Shown here: positions 9,141 to 19,331 of the stretch, piece after piece
Layout of the letters: every line of letters starts with the position of its first letter
Position numbering within the stretch: position 1 is the stretch's first letter
Assembly: GCA_043805435.1 (NCBI GenBank)
Contig: JAZDHY010000053.1
Location: forward strand, 3,589 to 67,588
Reading direction: 5' to 3'
DNA length: 64,000 nt
DNA from: JAEXOD01 sp043805435
Lineage (GTDB): Bacteria; Bacteroidota; Ignavibacteria; Ignavibacteriales; Melioribacteraceae
Made by a program: the position numbers and the translations under genes
The notes under the pieces: model-generated
What the model was told of the DNA's origin: nothing
Seen by the model: only the letters and a program-made list of their open reading frames with translations
Database searches by the model: none

Positions 9141-10799
9141 CTATTTAACTTTTAAAATAATACAGGTAATATCGTCGGACTGCTCTGCTCCTTTTGTAAA
9201 ATCATCTAAATTTTGTAAAATTGTATTTAATAACTGTTTTGGGGTTTTTAACGAATTTTTTACACAAATATCTTCCAACAGTTCATCGCTAAATTCTTCG
9301 GATTTAACATTCATAGCTTCGGTAACACCATCAGTAAACAAAACAAGCATATCATTTTTTTTAAGTTTAATTGTTTCGGATTGATATGGAATCATGGTCT
9401 TCATCATTCCTAAAATTAAACCTCCGGCTTCCAGTTTTTTTATTTTTTTATTTCTAATTAACAATGGAGGATTATGTCCGGCATTTACATAAGTAAGTTC
9501 TTTTGTGGCATCGTCAAATATCCCCCAAAAAAAAGTTATAAAACTGCCGCTAATAATATTTTCAGCAACCAAATCATTAATTAGGTTTGAAGCAAGTTCC
9601 AAAGGAAGATTTTGTTTGCAAATAGACTTAAGAAATGCCTGAAGGTTAGCCATCAATAAAGCTGCCTGAACTCCTTTTCCCGAAACATCTGCAATTGCAA
9701 ACAACATTCTGTGATCATCCAGCATAACAACATCATAATAATCCCCACCCACCTGCTTTGCCGAAATATTATCTGCGTCCATATCCAAATATTTCAGTTT
9801 CGGGAAAGTTTTAGGAAGTAGATTTTTCTGAATTGTCATAGCCAGCTCAAGGTCTTTTTCCATTTTTTGTTTTTCAAGCGTTTCTTTAAATAAATTAGCG
9901 TTTTCAATAGATATAATTGCCAAACTTCCTATTGCTTCTAAATATTCAATATCCGGTTTACTAAATGGTTCTTCACTAGTAAGCCTGCCAATTATTAAAA
10001 GTCCTTTGGTTTCACCCTTTATCTGCATAGGTATTATTAATTCAATATCCTCATCTAAAAACAAACTATACCTTGCTTTAATATTTTCTTTGCGTAAAGT
10101 AAAATCAAAATTACGGTAATCGTATTTTTTTAATAATTCACCTATATTGTTTTTATATTTTGTTTCCAATATATGCAAATCATCATTTGTAAAAAGCACA
10201 ACAGCAAATTTTGCTACCATCAGTTGACTGATTATTGAAAAAACTAAAAGTTTGCCAATCATATCAATTTCAAGCATTCCGCTAAATTCTTTGCTCAAAT
10301 CAAAAAGAGAACTTAACTGTTCAACTTTACTTTCAACGCTTGTTCTCGATTTTTTTAAATCCACTTCTAATATTTTGTTATACAAATAAAGTCCTGCATA
10401 ACTTAAAACGGTAATTAAAAACTTTTTATCCTTTAAGGTTATTAAATCTTGCCTATCAATAAATATTTTTCCAAACAGCAAATCACCAAATTTAATTTCG
10501 TAATGAAATTTAAGATTATTCTTTTGCAGAAGCACCTTAAGCTCATCAGTCATTAAAAGATTATTATCCGCAATATGCTTAAAGCTTTCAGGTAATACAA
10601 TTCCTTTCGACTGAGGAACAATCCAACCATTTCCGGTTTTAATTATAACCAATCCGGTAAGTGCTCTGTTTTTCTTTAAACATAAATCAAATAAGTATTC
10701 ACTAATAATACTAATATTTTCGCTATTATTCAGCATCACATTAAATTGAGTAAACACATTAAATGCATCAATTTTTTCTAAATCATATTCTTTTGCCAT
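9141..10799 (-). CDS. GAF-domain PP2C-type (SpoIIE/RsbU) protein phosphatase
   Basis: A 552-residue soluble protein. Residues 1-150 look like a degenerate GAF-type sensor, about 165-300 like a second GAF domain (LSSLFDLSKEFSGM and on), followed by a helical linker (about 305-335) and a SpoIIE phosphatase domain (about 340-550). Metal-binding motifs are visible: GGDYYDV, IADVSGKGVQAALLMA, NAGHNPP, FTDGVTEA and QSDDITCI. Proteins of this type dephosphorylate anti-sigma antagonists or other serine phosphoproteins in response to a signal bound by the GAF domain. No anti-sigma partner is adjacent, so the target is unknown. Confidence 0.9.
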   Translation of the reverse strand: MAKEYDLEKIDAFNVFTQFNVMLNNSENISIISEYLFDLCLKKNRALTGLVIIKTGNGWIVPQSKGIVLPESFKHIADNNLLMTDELKVLLQKNNLKFHYEIKFGDLLFGKIFIDRQDLITLKDKKFLITVLSYAGLYLYNKILEVDLKKSRTSVESKVEQLSSLFDLSKEFSGMLEIDMIGKLLVFSIISQLMVAKFAVVLFTNDDLHILETKYKNNIGELLKKYDYRNFDFTLRKENIKARYSLFLDEDIELIIPMQIKGETKGLLIIGRLTSEEPFSKPDIEYLEAIGSLAIISIENANLFKETLEKQKMEKDLELAMTIQKNLLPKTFPKLKYLDMDADNISAKQVGGDYYDVVMLDDHRMLFAIADVSGKGVQAALLMANLQAFLKSICKQNLPLELASNLINDLVAENIISGSFITFFWGIFDDATKELTYVNAGHNPPLLIRNKKIKKLEAGGLILGMMKTMIPYQSETIKLKKNDMLVLFTDGVTEAMNVKSEEFSDELLEDICVKNSLKTPKQLLNTILQNLDDFTKGAEQSDDITCIILKVK

Positions 10800-11082
10800 T
10801 TAAAACCTTAAATAATTTTTCTATAACTTTGTTAATTTTATTACTACATATTCTTGCAATTGTTATATATATAAATTGTTGTTAATTAATTGCTTACCGG
10901 AAAATCCTTTTATTTGATACAATATTAATAAAACAAACGTAATATTATTGTTAGCTGTAAAACACTTTAAAATTGTAAAAAACCGCTAAACCTTCATAAC
11001 AATAAATATTTCCCGCAACTAATTAATTAGAAACAAGAAATATTTAATTTAAAATTTATAAAATTTCGAAAACGAAGAACCG

Positions 11083-12363
11083 TTATATCAAATCAACAAA
11101 AGAGCTGTAATCCGGTTGAAAAAGTCTTTTGTAATTTCGCAATGCAAAGCCATCGGTCATGCCAGCAATATAATCGCACATTATTCTGGATTTATCTATT
11201 ACTTCTATTTGATTTTTTATTAGTCTGTCGTTAAACTCGGGCAGTAATTTCATCCCTTTGTTTTCTACAATATAGTTTTGTTCAAAAGCTTCAAACAATC
11301 TTTTAATCAAATGATTTGCTTTATACTCCATTTGGTGTAACTGCGAAGTATTAAACACAATATCAACTGAAAGTTTTTTGAACAATTCCAATTTGTCTTT
11401 TATTGCATTATCAATATACAAAATATATTTATATCTGTTTGTATAATTATCTAAAAATGTTTCTCTTTCTTTAATTTGACAACCTTGAATAAAATTGCCA
11501 ACCAAAGCACTTAACTTCTTTTTATAGGTGTCTAATTTTATCCAATCGGCTAATTCGGAAAGTATCTTTTCTTGTTTTAGAGAAAGATTTTCTTCATTAG
11601 CGTTGCCCCATCTTATTAACTTGGAATAAGTAATAAATCCGCCCATAATGCTGTCAATCAAATCATTAATTGCATAAGCCGTATCATCAGCAAAATCCAT
11701 TATTTGGCATTCAATACTTCTAAAGCTATTTAATTCTTTTTCGGTTTTAATATAATCGGAATAATTTAAATTATTAAAAACAAAATCTAAATATTTTTTT
11801 TGGTAATCGTATAAAAAATGATTTTCTTTGGTAGAACTTTCGGAATACAGGACTTTATATTTTAAGATGCTGTCTAAACTGGCACGAGTAGGATTCATTC
11901 CTCTCTGCCTGCCTTCATCACGAAAAAATGTTTCCGATAACAACCGCAAGGTCTGTGCATTGCCTTCAAAACCGCCATATTTACGCATAAGTGAATTAAG
12001 AATTCTTTCGCCGCCATGCCCAAAAGGGGGATGACCTAAATCATGGGCCAAACATGCAGCCTCAATTAAATCGGAATCCAAATAATATTCTTCATTAAAT
12101 ACGGTTATTGCTTTTGTATTTAAAAAATAACATATAGCCCTTCCAATTTGAGCAACTTCAATAGAATGAGTAAGGCGCGTACGGTAAAAATCGTATTCCC
12201 CCGGTAAAAAAACCTGAGTTTTTCCCTGCAATCTTCTAAACTCCGAAGAATGAATAATCCTATCTCTATCAATCTGGAAAAAGGTTCTGTATTCTCCGGT
12301 CCTGTTACTTTCTTTAAGCCGTTCAAAATCAAAATCGTTATAAAATTGGTTTTTGGAAGTCAT
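11083..12363 (-). CDS. dgt: Deoxyguanosinetriphosphate triphosphohydrolase-like protein
   Basis: A 426-residue HD-superfamily hydrolase that removes triphosphate from dGTP or other dNTPs. Metal ligands are seen as H66 (RLTHSIEV), H107-D108 (ACLAHDLGHPPFGHGGE) and an Asp in MDFADDTAYAINDL. The N-terminal RIIHSSEFRRLQGKTQVF is the family signature. I chose the ATG at 12363 because GGAGAGGA lies 5 nt before it; the longer frame to 12405 adds 14 residues that lack family similarity. It starts about 50 nt downstream of the DUF5916-like gene on the same strand. Confidence 0.92.
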   Translation of the reverse strand: MTSKNQFYNDFDFERLKESNRTGEYRTFFQIDRDRIIHSSEFRRLQGKTQVFLPGEYDFYRTRLTHSIEVAQIGRAICYFLNTKAITVFNEEYYLDSDLIEAACLAHDLGHPPFGHGGERILNSLMRKYGGFEGNAQTLRLLSETFFRDEGRQRGMNPTRASLDSILKYKVLYSESSTKENHFLYDYQKKYLDFVFNNLNYSDYIKTEKELNSFRSIECQIMDFADDTAYAINDLIDSIMGGFITYSKLIRWGNANEENLSLKQEKILSELADWIKLDTYKKKLSALVGNFIQGCQIKERETFLDNYTNRYKYILYIDNAIKDKLELFKKLSVDIVFNTSQLHQMEYKANHLIKRLFEAFEQNYIVENKGMKLLPEFNDRLIKNQIEVIDKSRIMCDYIAGMTDGFALRNYKRLFQPDYSSFVDLI

Positions 12364-12414
12364 ATGTTCCTCTCCAAAATCAAACTTAAAATTGTTAAAA
12401 AACAAATATAAATA

Positions 12415-14550
12415 TTATATTATGAATAACCACGAAAACTTTGCAATAAATACAAAATCTTTAGTTCTTATTTTATTTGATGTTTCCAATAGGTGATTTA
12501 TAACTAAATAAAAATCACTACCCGTTTTAGGTTTCCAATTAAACCGATAATTAAAATTTAATTCCTTATTGTCATTGTTCCACTGGCAAAACACCGAACT
12601 TAGCATTTGTGTTGAAATATTATATTTAATTCTACTGCCAAATTCGTAAGTAGAAAATCTACTTGAACTAATAGAAATTTTGTTATACTCAAAATCGCCT
12701 TCAAAAATTAAATGTTTACTGAATACAGAAGTAATCGTTGCTGAATATGTTTTTTTATAACCATTATAAAAATTACCAATTTCAAAATCTGCCTGACCAT
12801 ATACCGCTTCACTTGTAGAAGTTAAAAATCCGGTACTGTAAGTCGTAAACCAATATTTACCGGGTCTGATTTTTGTAGTATCAAATATTTCAAAATTTTC
12901 TTTAATATAATCAAAATTCCTTTCAATACCCAAATAAAATTTATGACCGTTGCTAGTATTAAAACCGATTGGTTGAAAATACATTGAAGCTTGCTGCAAT
13001 TCATTTTTAGAGTCAAAATAAAAACTAGACTGCGTTGGACTAATATTAAGTCTTCTAATATTGTATTTATTTATCCAAGGAGCAATACTTAAATAATACG
13101 AATATTGTTGAATTGCCCCCCGTTTAATAAATCCTAATTGGGGATTAAAATGATCTTGAAAAAACGAATAACTCACAAATTGGTCAATTACGTCATTAGG
13201 TAAATCAATTGCAAAATAACCCGCCCAAGTATTACTAGGATTATTATTTTCAAACGATTTAGCAATTCTTGAAGTTATAATCAAATTTTTATCGCCAAGA
13301 AAATTATTAAAAGTAAATTCACAATCAGCTCCAACTCCCCTATTAAATCCATCTTTGGTTTGTTTATTGGTAAATATTACACCGGCATACGATTGATTGA
13401 ACAAATCGTACTTTAATCGTGTAACAGAATAATTTGTACTTAATTCATCATTTTTTGCTGCTGTTTGAACATCAAGAACACCAATTTCATAATCACCAAC
13501 TCTACCAACCAACTTTGCTCCGCCAATTAAAGGTATCTCCTCACCTTGGCCTATTCCTATTCTTCTGCTATAAAAAAGAGTATTCGAACCACCCATATTA
13601 AATTTAAATGTATTAACACCCTCTAAAAAAAAATCCCTTTTTTCTTGAAAAAACAAAGGAAATCGTGTTAAATTTATTTGGGCTCTATCCGATTCTACTT
13701 GTGCAAAATCCGTATTTATAGTCAAATCCAGCGATAAAGTTTCGGTAATTCCATATTTAATATCTACTCCCGGTTCGTGCACATATTTATTTCCGCTTGC
13801 ATTAAACTCGGCCCCTCCTGTTATGTATGGCACTATGTATATAGGATCACCTCTTCTAATGCCCTTTATCCCCTTAAGATCTCCGGCTTCGGCTATTTTT
13901 ATTAATCCTTTGTCAGATCCGACAGAAGCCCATAAATCTACCTCATCAAATCTCTTAATACCCCTTTCAAAATTAATACCCCAAGTTTGTTCATCTTGAT
14001 TAAAAAATTTGAATGTGGAAAAAGGATAAACTACTTCCGCCTGCCATCCTTTGTTGGTAATTTTAGATTTAACATCCCACACTCCATCCCAATCTTCATT
14101 AAATCCCGAATAATCTATTCCGCATATTAAGGCGTCATTTTGGGCTGATAATGGATTAATTGCAAACCAATAAGCATTTCTATTATCGTTAAAAGTATCA
14201 AAAATAATTCTAAAATAATCATCTTTGCTTAAATAACCATCCCATTTCATCTCTCGGGCAACAATTTTTTCCGGTTCATCATCATAACACATAATGGAAA
14301 AATAGATATTATTATTATCATAAAGAATTTTTACTTCTGTATTAAATGATGCCGAATTACCTGCGGCCGGTTCTTGCTGTGTAAAATCACTTATCAGATT
14401 TGCTTTATCCCACTCTTTATCACTCAAATCGCCATCAATAATAGGAGGAGAATCGGTTTTGACCGCAAAACACTCTTTTTGTTGAGCAAAACCGTTAAAG
14501 AAAATAAACATAATTACAAATAACAACTTATATACTATTAAATTACGCAC
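12415..14550 (-). CDS. DUF5916-type protein: CBM9-like domain plus outer-membrane beta-barrel
   Basis: A 711-residue exported protein with GTG start (AGGA 7 nt upstream) and signal peptide 1-22. Residues about 28-200 form a CBM9-like domain (PPIIDGDLSDKEWDKA, DDYFRIIFDTFNDNRNAYWFAINP). The rest has the alternating pattern of a transmembrane barrel and the DUF5916 marks QINLTRFPLFFQEKRDFFLEG and FYSRRIGIG. Proteins of this type are common in Bacteroidota and of unknown function, sometimes near peptidases or polysaccharide genes. The barrel is inferred from pattern only. Confidence 0.82.
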   Translation of the reverse strand: MRNLIVYKLLFVIMFIFFNGFAQQKECFAVKTDSPPIIDGDLSDKEWDKANLISDFTQQEPAAGNSASFNTEVKILYDNNNIYFSIMCYDDEPEKIVAREMKWDGYLSKDDYFRIIFDTFNDNRNAYWFAINPLSAQNDALICGIDYSGFNEDWDGVWDVKSKITNKGWQAEVVYPFSTFKFFNQDEQTWGINFERGIKRFDEVDLWASVGSDKGLIKIAEAGDLKGIKGIRRGDPIYIVPYITGGAEFNASGNKYVHEPGVDIKYGITETLSLDLTINTDFAQVESDRAQINLTRFPLFFQEKRDFFLEGVNTFKFNMGGSNTLFYSRRIGIGQGEEIPLIGGAKLVGRVGDYEIGVLDVQTAAKNDELSTNYSVTRLKYDLFNQSYAGVIFTNKQTKDGFNRGVGADCEFTFNNFLGDKNLIITSRIAKSFENNNPSNTWAGYFAIDLPNDVIDQFVSYSFFQDHFNPQLGFIKRGAIQQYSYYLSIAPWINKYNIRRLNISPTQSSFYFDSKNELQQASMYFQPIGFNTSNGHKFYLGIERNFDYIKENFEIFDTTKIRPGKYWFTTYSTGFLTSTSEAVYGQADFEIGNFYNGYKKTYSATITSVFSKHLIFEGDFEYNKISISSSRFSTYEFGSRIKYNISTQMLSSVFCQWNNDNKELNFNYRFNWKPKTGSDFYLVINHLLETSNKIRTKDFVFIAKFSWLFII

Positions 14551-14687
14551 AAAAACATCCTAAAACTTAAATAAACAAAATCTTATTATAAATAATCAAT
14601 TAAATTTAAATTAACGTTTTTTTTACTTAACTAAAACAAAAAAACATCATATTTTAGTAGTTAGTTTATTTTTTTATATATTAAAAG

Positions 14688-16046
14688 ATGATGTCAAATA
14701 AAAATCCAATTACACCCGTTTTTTTACTTTTTTTATTAATTACCACAGTTTTGATTTTTTTGAATTACATTACTGCCGATATTAATATAGGTCCTTTTCA
14801 AATTAAAAAAGTTGATTTGTTTTCCGACTTACGCCCCGAGGAAACAGATTCGCTTCTTGCAAATTACAAACCGCAAGTTGATAACGATAAAATTGAGGAT
14901 AGAGATTTAGATGAATTACTTGCCAAACTTACCATTCCTATTGAAGATTTTGGAAATTCCGGTTTAAGTTGTTTTTACAATGCTTTGACCGGTTTTCAAC
15001 CCGGCGATAAATTACGAATTGCTTATTATGGTGATTCTATTATTGAAGGTGATTTGTTTTCACAAGATTTAAGGAATTATATACAAAAACGATTTGGCGG
15101 TGCGGGCGTTGGTTTTGTTCCTATTACAAACAATAATTCCGGAATTCGAAATACAATTCAGCATCAGTATTCAAGCAATTTTATAAATTATTCTATATTA
15201 AAAAAGAAACCGCAAGGAATTTATTTTGGAATTAACGGTTTTGTTTATTTAACCGATACTACATCCGCTTATAACGATTCCTTACACTCCAATACCGATA
15301 ATTATTGGGTAGAATATGAACAACCGAACAAAACTAAAATTTTTAATTCGGTTAGAATTTTTTACTCAACTTTAAGCGATTCGGCATATTGTACTTACTC
15401 TGTTAACGGTTTAGAATATAATGAGCTATTGCTTCCAAAAAGCATCTGGGTAAAAGAAGTTAGAATTGATAATATCAACTCTGATAAAATTAAAGTAAAT
15501 TTTTCTAAACACCTTATGTTGTATGGTGTAAGCTTTGAAGATAATCAAGGTGTTTTTGTTGATAATTTTTCTATTCGCGGACATAGCGGTTTACAATTAA
15601 CACGTATTCCACAAACAATGCTGGAATGTTTTAATTCTTTTATGAATTACAAATTAATAATTCTTCAATTTGGCGCAAATGTTATTACTGAAGAAACAAA
15701 AGATTATTCGTGGTATAAAGAAGGAATGGTTAAAGTTATTAAGCATTTTCAATCTGCTTTTCCAAATACAAGCATTCTTTTAATAAGTTCCAGCGATAGA
15801 AGCAAAAAAGACATAAAGGGTTTTAAAACACTTCCCTGCTTAACCAAACTAATTGACGCTCAGCGCAATGCGGCCAAATCCACCAATATTGCTTTTTGGA
15901 ATATTTATAAAGCAATGGGAGGTAATAATTCGATGCCTTTGTGGGTTGAAGAAAAATTGGCTTCGCCAGACTACACTCATTTTAATTTTGCGGGTGCTAA
16001 AATTTTAAGTGGTAAACTTACTAAATCATTATTTTTAAAATTATAA
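14688..16046 (+). CDS. Membrane-anchored SGNH-hydrolase-like protein
   Basis: A 452-residue protein with an N-terminal signal anchor (about 10-28) and an SGNH/GDSL-hydrolase-like domain. Visible blocks are YGDSI (Ser117), QFGANVIT (Asn331) and DYTHFNFAG (Asp428, His431), so the full Ser-Asn-Asp-His set is in place. Asn331 sits in GAN, not the usual GxND. Relatives act on O-acetyl or other esters of surface glycans; the substrate is unknown. Either of the two tandem ATGs (14688, 14691) could start it. The next gene, 10 nt on, is a second SGNH protein. Confidence 0.8.
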   Translation: MMSNKNPITPVFLLFLLITTVLIFLNYITADINIGPFQIKKVDLFSDLRPEETDSLLANYKPQVDNDKIEDRDLDELLAKLTIPIEDFGNSGLSCFYNALTGFQPGDKLRIAYYGDSIIEGDLFSQDLRNYIQKRFGGAGVGFVPITNNNSGIRNTIQHQYSSNFINYSILKKKPQGIYFGINGFVYLTDTTSAYNDSLHSNTDNYWVEYEQPNKTKIFNSVRIFYSTLSDSAYCTYSVNGLEYNELLLPKSIWVKEVRIDNINSDKIKVNFSKHLMLYGVSFEDNQGVFVDNFSIRGHSGLQLTRIPQTMLECFNSFMNYKLIILQFGANVITEETKDYSWYKEGMVKVIKHFQSAFPNTSILLISSSDRSKKDIKGFKTLPCLTKLIDAQRNAAKSTNIAFWNIYKAMGGNNSMPLWVEEKLASPDYTHFNFAGAKILSGKLTKSLFLKL

Positions 16047-16056
16047 GAAATATTTA

Positions 16057-17085
16057 ATGTATTTAAGCGAAAACAAACTAATTGTTTTATTTTTATTTTT
16101 TTTTAGTTCTGTTTTTTCACAGGAGTCTATTTTAGATACCTGTAATTATAAATTTATTAAATATTCGCAAAATATTATTAATAATGATGAAATTGGGTTA
16201 TCCTATTTCTTTACAAAATTACATCAAATGGAAGAAACAAATATCAGCAGGGTTTCTATTTATCATTTAGGCGATTCTCATGTTGCCGGACTATCTTTTC
16301 CCAATCGGCTTGAGTACAATTTCCAAATAAATTTTGGTAAACTTGGCAGAACCGTTTATAACCATCCTAATCCGGTAAAAAAATCTAAAAAAAGAAGTCA
16401 TAAAAAAAGACGCAAAGGATCGGACGAACTTGGATCTGATTTTTACTTATATAATTCTGAAAACACTTCAAGCTTTTTTAACTCCAATGATTCGTCATTT
16501 GCTTTTGATTCTTTAGTTGTTGATACAGATACAACATGGTTCCATAAAATACCGATTCAAAAAAGAGGAGTTTTTTATAGCATCTATGGTAACGTGGGCA
16601 AATCTTTTGTTTATTTTGTCAATTCTGCGGAAGTAATCAATCAACTGAAGGAATCAAAACCTGATTTAGTAATTATTACACTTGGAACCAATGATGCTTT
16701 TGGAGTTAACTTTGATTCTTCCCAAACAGCTTTTCAAATAACACGACTGATACAAAAAATACGTTCAGTTAACTCAAATACATCAATAATTATTACTATC
16801 CCTGCCGAATCATTTACCAAACATAATGGGCCAAATTCAAACATCTTGGTTATGCGTAACATTATAAATACTGTATGCATTAAAAATAAAGTTTGTTATT
16901 GGGATTTTTATAACATTATGGGTAGTGGAAATTTGATGGATGTTTGGCTTGAAAATGGACTAGCCTATAAAGATAAAATACATTTTACAAAACAAGGATA
17001 TCAGCTAATTGCCGATTTATTTTACGTTGCAATTATGAAAAGTTATGTAAACTTTTTAATTAACAATCAAACCAATTTTAGATAA
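16057..17085 (+). CDS. Exported SGNH/GDSL hydrolase-like protein
   Basis: A 342-residue protein with a signal peptide (1-22, FLFFFSSVFS). The SGNH blocks are clear: LGDSHVAG (Ser74), LGTNDAFG (Asn212) and DKIHFTKQGY (Asp306, His309). Between them (about 108-120) is a strongly basic patch, KKSKKRSHKKRRK, unusual for the family and perhaps for binding an acidic polymer. It follows the first SGNH gene by 10 nt. In Bacteroidota such pairs often stand beside an MBOAT O-acyltransferase, but none is present here. Confidence 0.82.
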   Translation: MYLSENKLIVLFLFFFSSVFSQESILDTCNYKFIKYSQNIINNDEIGLSYFFTKLHQMEETNISRVSIYHLGDSHVAGLSFPNRLEYNFQINFGKLGRTVYNHPNPVKKSKKRSHKKRRKGSDELGSDFYLYNSENTSSFFNSNDSSFAFDSLVVDTDTTWFHKIPIQKRGVFYSIYGNVGKSFVYFVNSAEVINQLKESKPDLVIITLGTNDAFGVNFDSSQTAFQITRLIQKIRSVNSNTSIIITIPAESFTKHNGPNSNILVMRNIINTVCIKNKVCYWDFYNIMGSGNLMDVWLENGLAYKDKIHFTKQGYQLIADLFYVAIMKSYVNFLINNQTNFR

Positions 17086-17369
17086 GTTTATTAATTATAT
17101 TTCAATCCCAAAACTTTTCAAATTACATTAACACTTCCCTTATTTTTGCGTTCCTGTAATTTTTACTACTTTTCTGATTATTTTTTTTTACACTACACAA
17201 GATTAACACTAACAAATTAACCAAATTTAGTTCGACATAACCAAATTATTAATTTTATAACGAAAATCGGATAATAATTAAATTTTTTTTATTTATTTAT
17301 TTGCTTATTTACAACAAATACCTTATATTTTGAGCCAAAATTAACTTTTATCCTTACTTATTAAGAATT

Positions 17370-17819
17370 ATGACACTAGACAACACAGATATTAAAATAT
17401 TAAACAAACTGCAAGAAAATGGCAGAACAAAAAGAAGTGTAATAGCAGAAGCCGTTGGGCTTTCACTTCCTTCATTAAGCGACAGAATGAAAAAATTAGA
17501 AGACCATGGCATTATTGAAGGTTATTATGCTAAATTAAATCGTAAATATTTTAATTACGATATAATGGCATTTATTTCAATTATTATGGATTCTTCTAAA
17601 AATTACGACCAATTGGCCGAAAACATTAAAGAGACACCCGAAATTATGGAATGTTATTCCATTCTTGGAGATGGCTCTCATATGTTAAAGGCTATGGTAA
17701 AAGACACTAAATCGCTTGAATTGCTTTTAAGTAAAATTCAAGCATGGCCCGGAGTTAACCGAACGGTTACTTCATTTGTGCTTTCAACAATAAAAGAGTC
17801 AACTAAAATAAATATATAA
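17370..17819 (+). CDS. Lrp/AsnC-family transcriptional regulator
   Basis: A 149-residue regulator with an N-terminal winged helix-turn-helix (about 1-60; ILNKLQENGRTKRSVIAEAVGLSLPSLSDRMKKLE) and a C-terminal ligand-binding RAM domain (about 68-145). These proteins form octamers and respond to amino acids. The gene lies 10 nt before the glutamine synthetase gene, in one transcript, so a likely role is control of glutamine synthetase or nitrogen genes in response to glutamine or another amino acid. That role is inferred. A weak TAnnTTTG-like sequence (TATATTTTG, about 17332) lies in the 284-nt leader. Confidence 0.9.
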   Translation: MTLDNTDIKILNKLQENGRTKRSVIAEAVGLSLPSLSDRMKKLEDHGIIEGYYAKLNRKYFNYDIMAFISIIMDSSKNYDQLAENIKETPEIMECYSILGDGSHMLKAMVKDTKSLELLLSKIQAWPGVNRTVTSFVLSTIKESTKINI

Positions 17820-17829
17820 AGGAGCTAAT

Positions 17830-19257
17830 ATGCCAAAACAAAAATCTGAAGCACAAAAAGTGCTGGATTATATTAAAGAAAAAGATATTAAGTTTGTAGA
17901 TTTTAAGTTTATGGATTTCCCCGGACAGTGGCAGCATTTAACAATTCCAACTGCCGAATTCAGTTTAGAATCGTTTGAGAATGGTTTAGGTTTTGACGGT
18001 TCTTCTATGCGGGGCTGGAAAGCAATTCACGAAAGTGATATGTTAATTATGCCCGATCCTGAAACAATGATTCTGGACCCGTTTATAGAAGCTCCTACAA
18101 TAAGCTTAATTTGTGATGTTTACGAACCCGCAACAAAAGAAAAATATTCGCGTTGTCCTCGTAACATTGCTCAAAAAGCAGAAGCATTTCTTAAATCCAC
18201 AGGGTTGGCCGATACTGTATATTTTGGACCGGAAGCAGAATTTTTTGTTTTTGATGATGTAAGGTTTGATCAAACGCCCAACAGTCAGTTTTATTTCCTC
18301 GATTCAAACGAAGGCAAATGGAATAGCGGCCGCGATGAATCACCAAATTTAGGTTATAAACCAAGATATAAAGAAGGTTATTTTCCGGTTCCTCCAACAG
18401 ATTCTTTAATGGATTTGCGGAATGAAATGTGTTTAAAATTAATGGATGCCGGCATACCTGTTGAAGCACAACATCACGAAGTTGCAAGCGGCGGACAATG
18501 CGAAATAGATTTAAGATATCAACCGTTAATTAAAGCTGCTGATCAATTATTGTTGTTTAAGTATATTGTAAAAAATACTGCCCGCTTATATAACAAATCC
18601 GTTACATATATGCCAAAACCAATTATTGGCGATAACGGAAGCGGTATGCACGTTCATGTTAGTTTATGGAAAAAAGGAGTACCTTTATTTGCAGGAAACG
18701 GTTATGCAGGTTTAAGCGAAATGGCTTTATATTTTATTGGCGGAATTTTAAAACACGCACCTGCTTTACTTGCACTTACCAACCCGACAACCAATTCGTA
18801 TAAACGTTTGGTCCCCGGTTATGAAGCCCCTGTAAATTTAGCATATTCACAACGCAACCGCAGTGCATCTATTCGTATTCCAATGTATTCTGCATCTCCA
18901 AAAGCTAAACGTGTGGAATTTCGCTGTCCCGATGCATCAAGCAATCCATATTTAGCTTTTTCCGCTATTTTAATGGCAGGCCTTGATGGCGTATTAAACA
19001 GAATTGACCCGGGTGACCCGCTTGATAAAGATATTTATGATATGGCTCCCGAAGAGTTGAAAAACGTTCCTTCAACTCCCGATTCGTTAAGTGCGGCTTT
19101 AAAAGCTTTGGCAGATGATCATGAATTTTTATTAAAAGGGGATGTGTTTACAGAAGATGTTATTAACACATGGATTAATTATAAAATCGAAAAAGAGATT
19201 AAACCTATGTCGTTATTACCGCATCCTTATGAATTTGCTCTTTATTATGATGTTTAG
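17830..19257 (+). CDS. glnA: Type I glutamine synthetase
   Basis: A 475-residue glutamine synthetase, making glutamine from glutamate, ammonia and ATP. Motifs seen: GFDGSSMRGW, GPEAEFFVF, NGSGMHVHVSLW, the Arg loop NRSASIRIP and EFRCPDASSNPYLAF. The C-terminal region has KDIYDMAPEE with Tyr403 in the place of the adenylylated tyrosine of GSI-beta enzymes, so adenylylation control is possible; no glnE is in the window. AAAGGAG precedes the ATG. It is co-transcribed with the Lrp-type regulator and ends at a strong terminator. Confidence 0.96.
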   Translation: MPKQKSEAQKVLDYIKEKDIKFVDFKFMDFPGQWQHLTIPTAEFSLESFENGLGFDGSSMRGWKAIHESDMLIMPDPETMILDPFIEAPTISLICDVYEPATKEKYSRCPRNIAQKAEAFLKSTGLADTVYFGPEAEFFVFDDVRFDQTPNSQFYFLDSNEGKWNSGRDESPNLGYKPRYKEGYFPVPPTDSLMDLRNEMCLKLMDAGIPVEAQHHEVASGGQCEIDLRYQPLIKAADQLLLFKYIVKNTARLYNKSVTYMPKPIIGDNGSGMHVHVSLWKKGVPLFAGNGYAGLSEMALYFIGGILKHAPALLALTNPTTNSYKRLVPGYEAPVNLAYSQRNRSASIRIPMYSASPKAKRVEFRCPDASSNPYLAFSAILMAGLDGVLNRIDPGDPLDKDIYDMAPEELKNVPSTPDSLSAALKALADDHEFLLKGDVFTEDVINTWINYKIEKEIKPMSLLPHPYEFALYYDV

Positions 19258-19292
19258 ACAATAAAAGTCTCTTGTAATACTACTCAATACAT

Positions 19293-19330
19293 AACCCTGC
19301 TAAAATTGAGCCTTTAGCGGGGTTTGTTGT
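19293..19330 (+). terminator. Rho-independent terminator after glnA
   Basis: AACCCTGCTAAA pairs with TTTAGCGGGGTT (one G-U pair) around an 8-nt loop, followed by TTGTTGTTTT. It lies between the convergent glnA and HAD hydrolase genes and may serve both. Confidence 0.85.
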
Positions 19331-19331
19331 T

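Noticed and set aside
8958..9155. 65-codon plus-strand frame
   Set aside because: No ribosome binding site, no domain, and its end overlaps the phosphatase gene on the other strand; looks like chance in AT-rich DNA.
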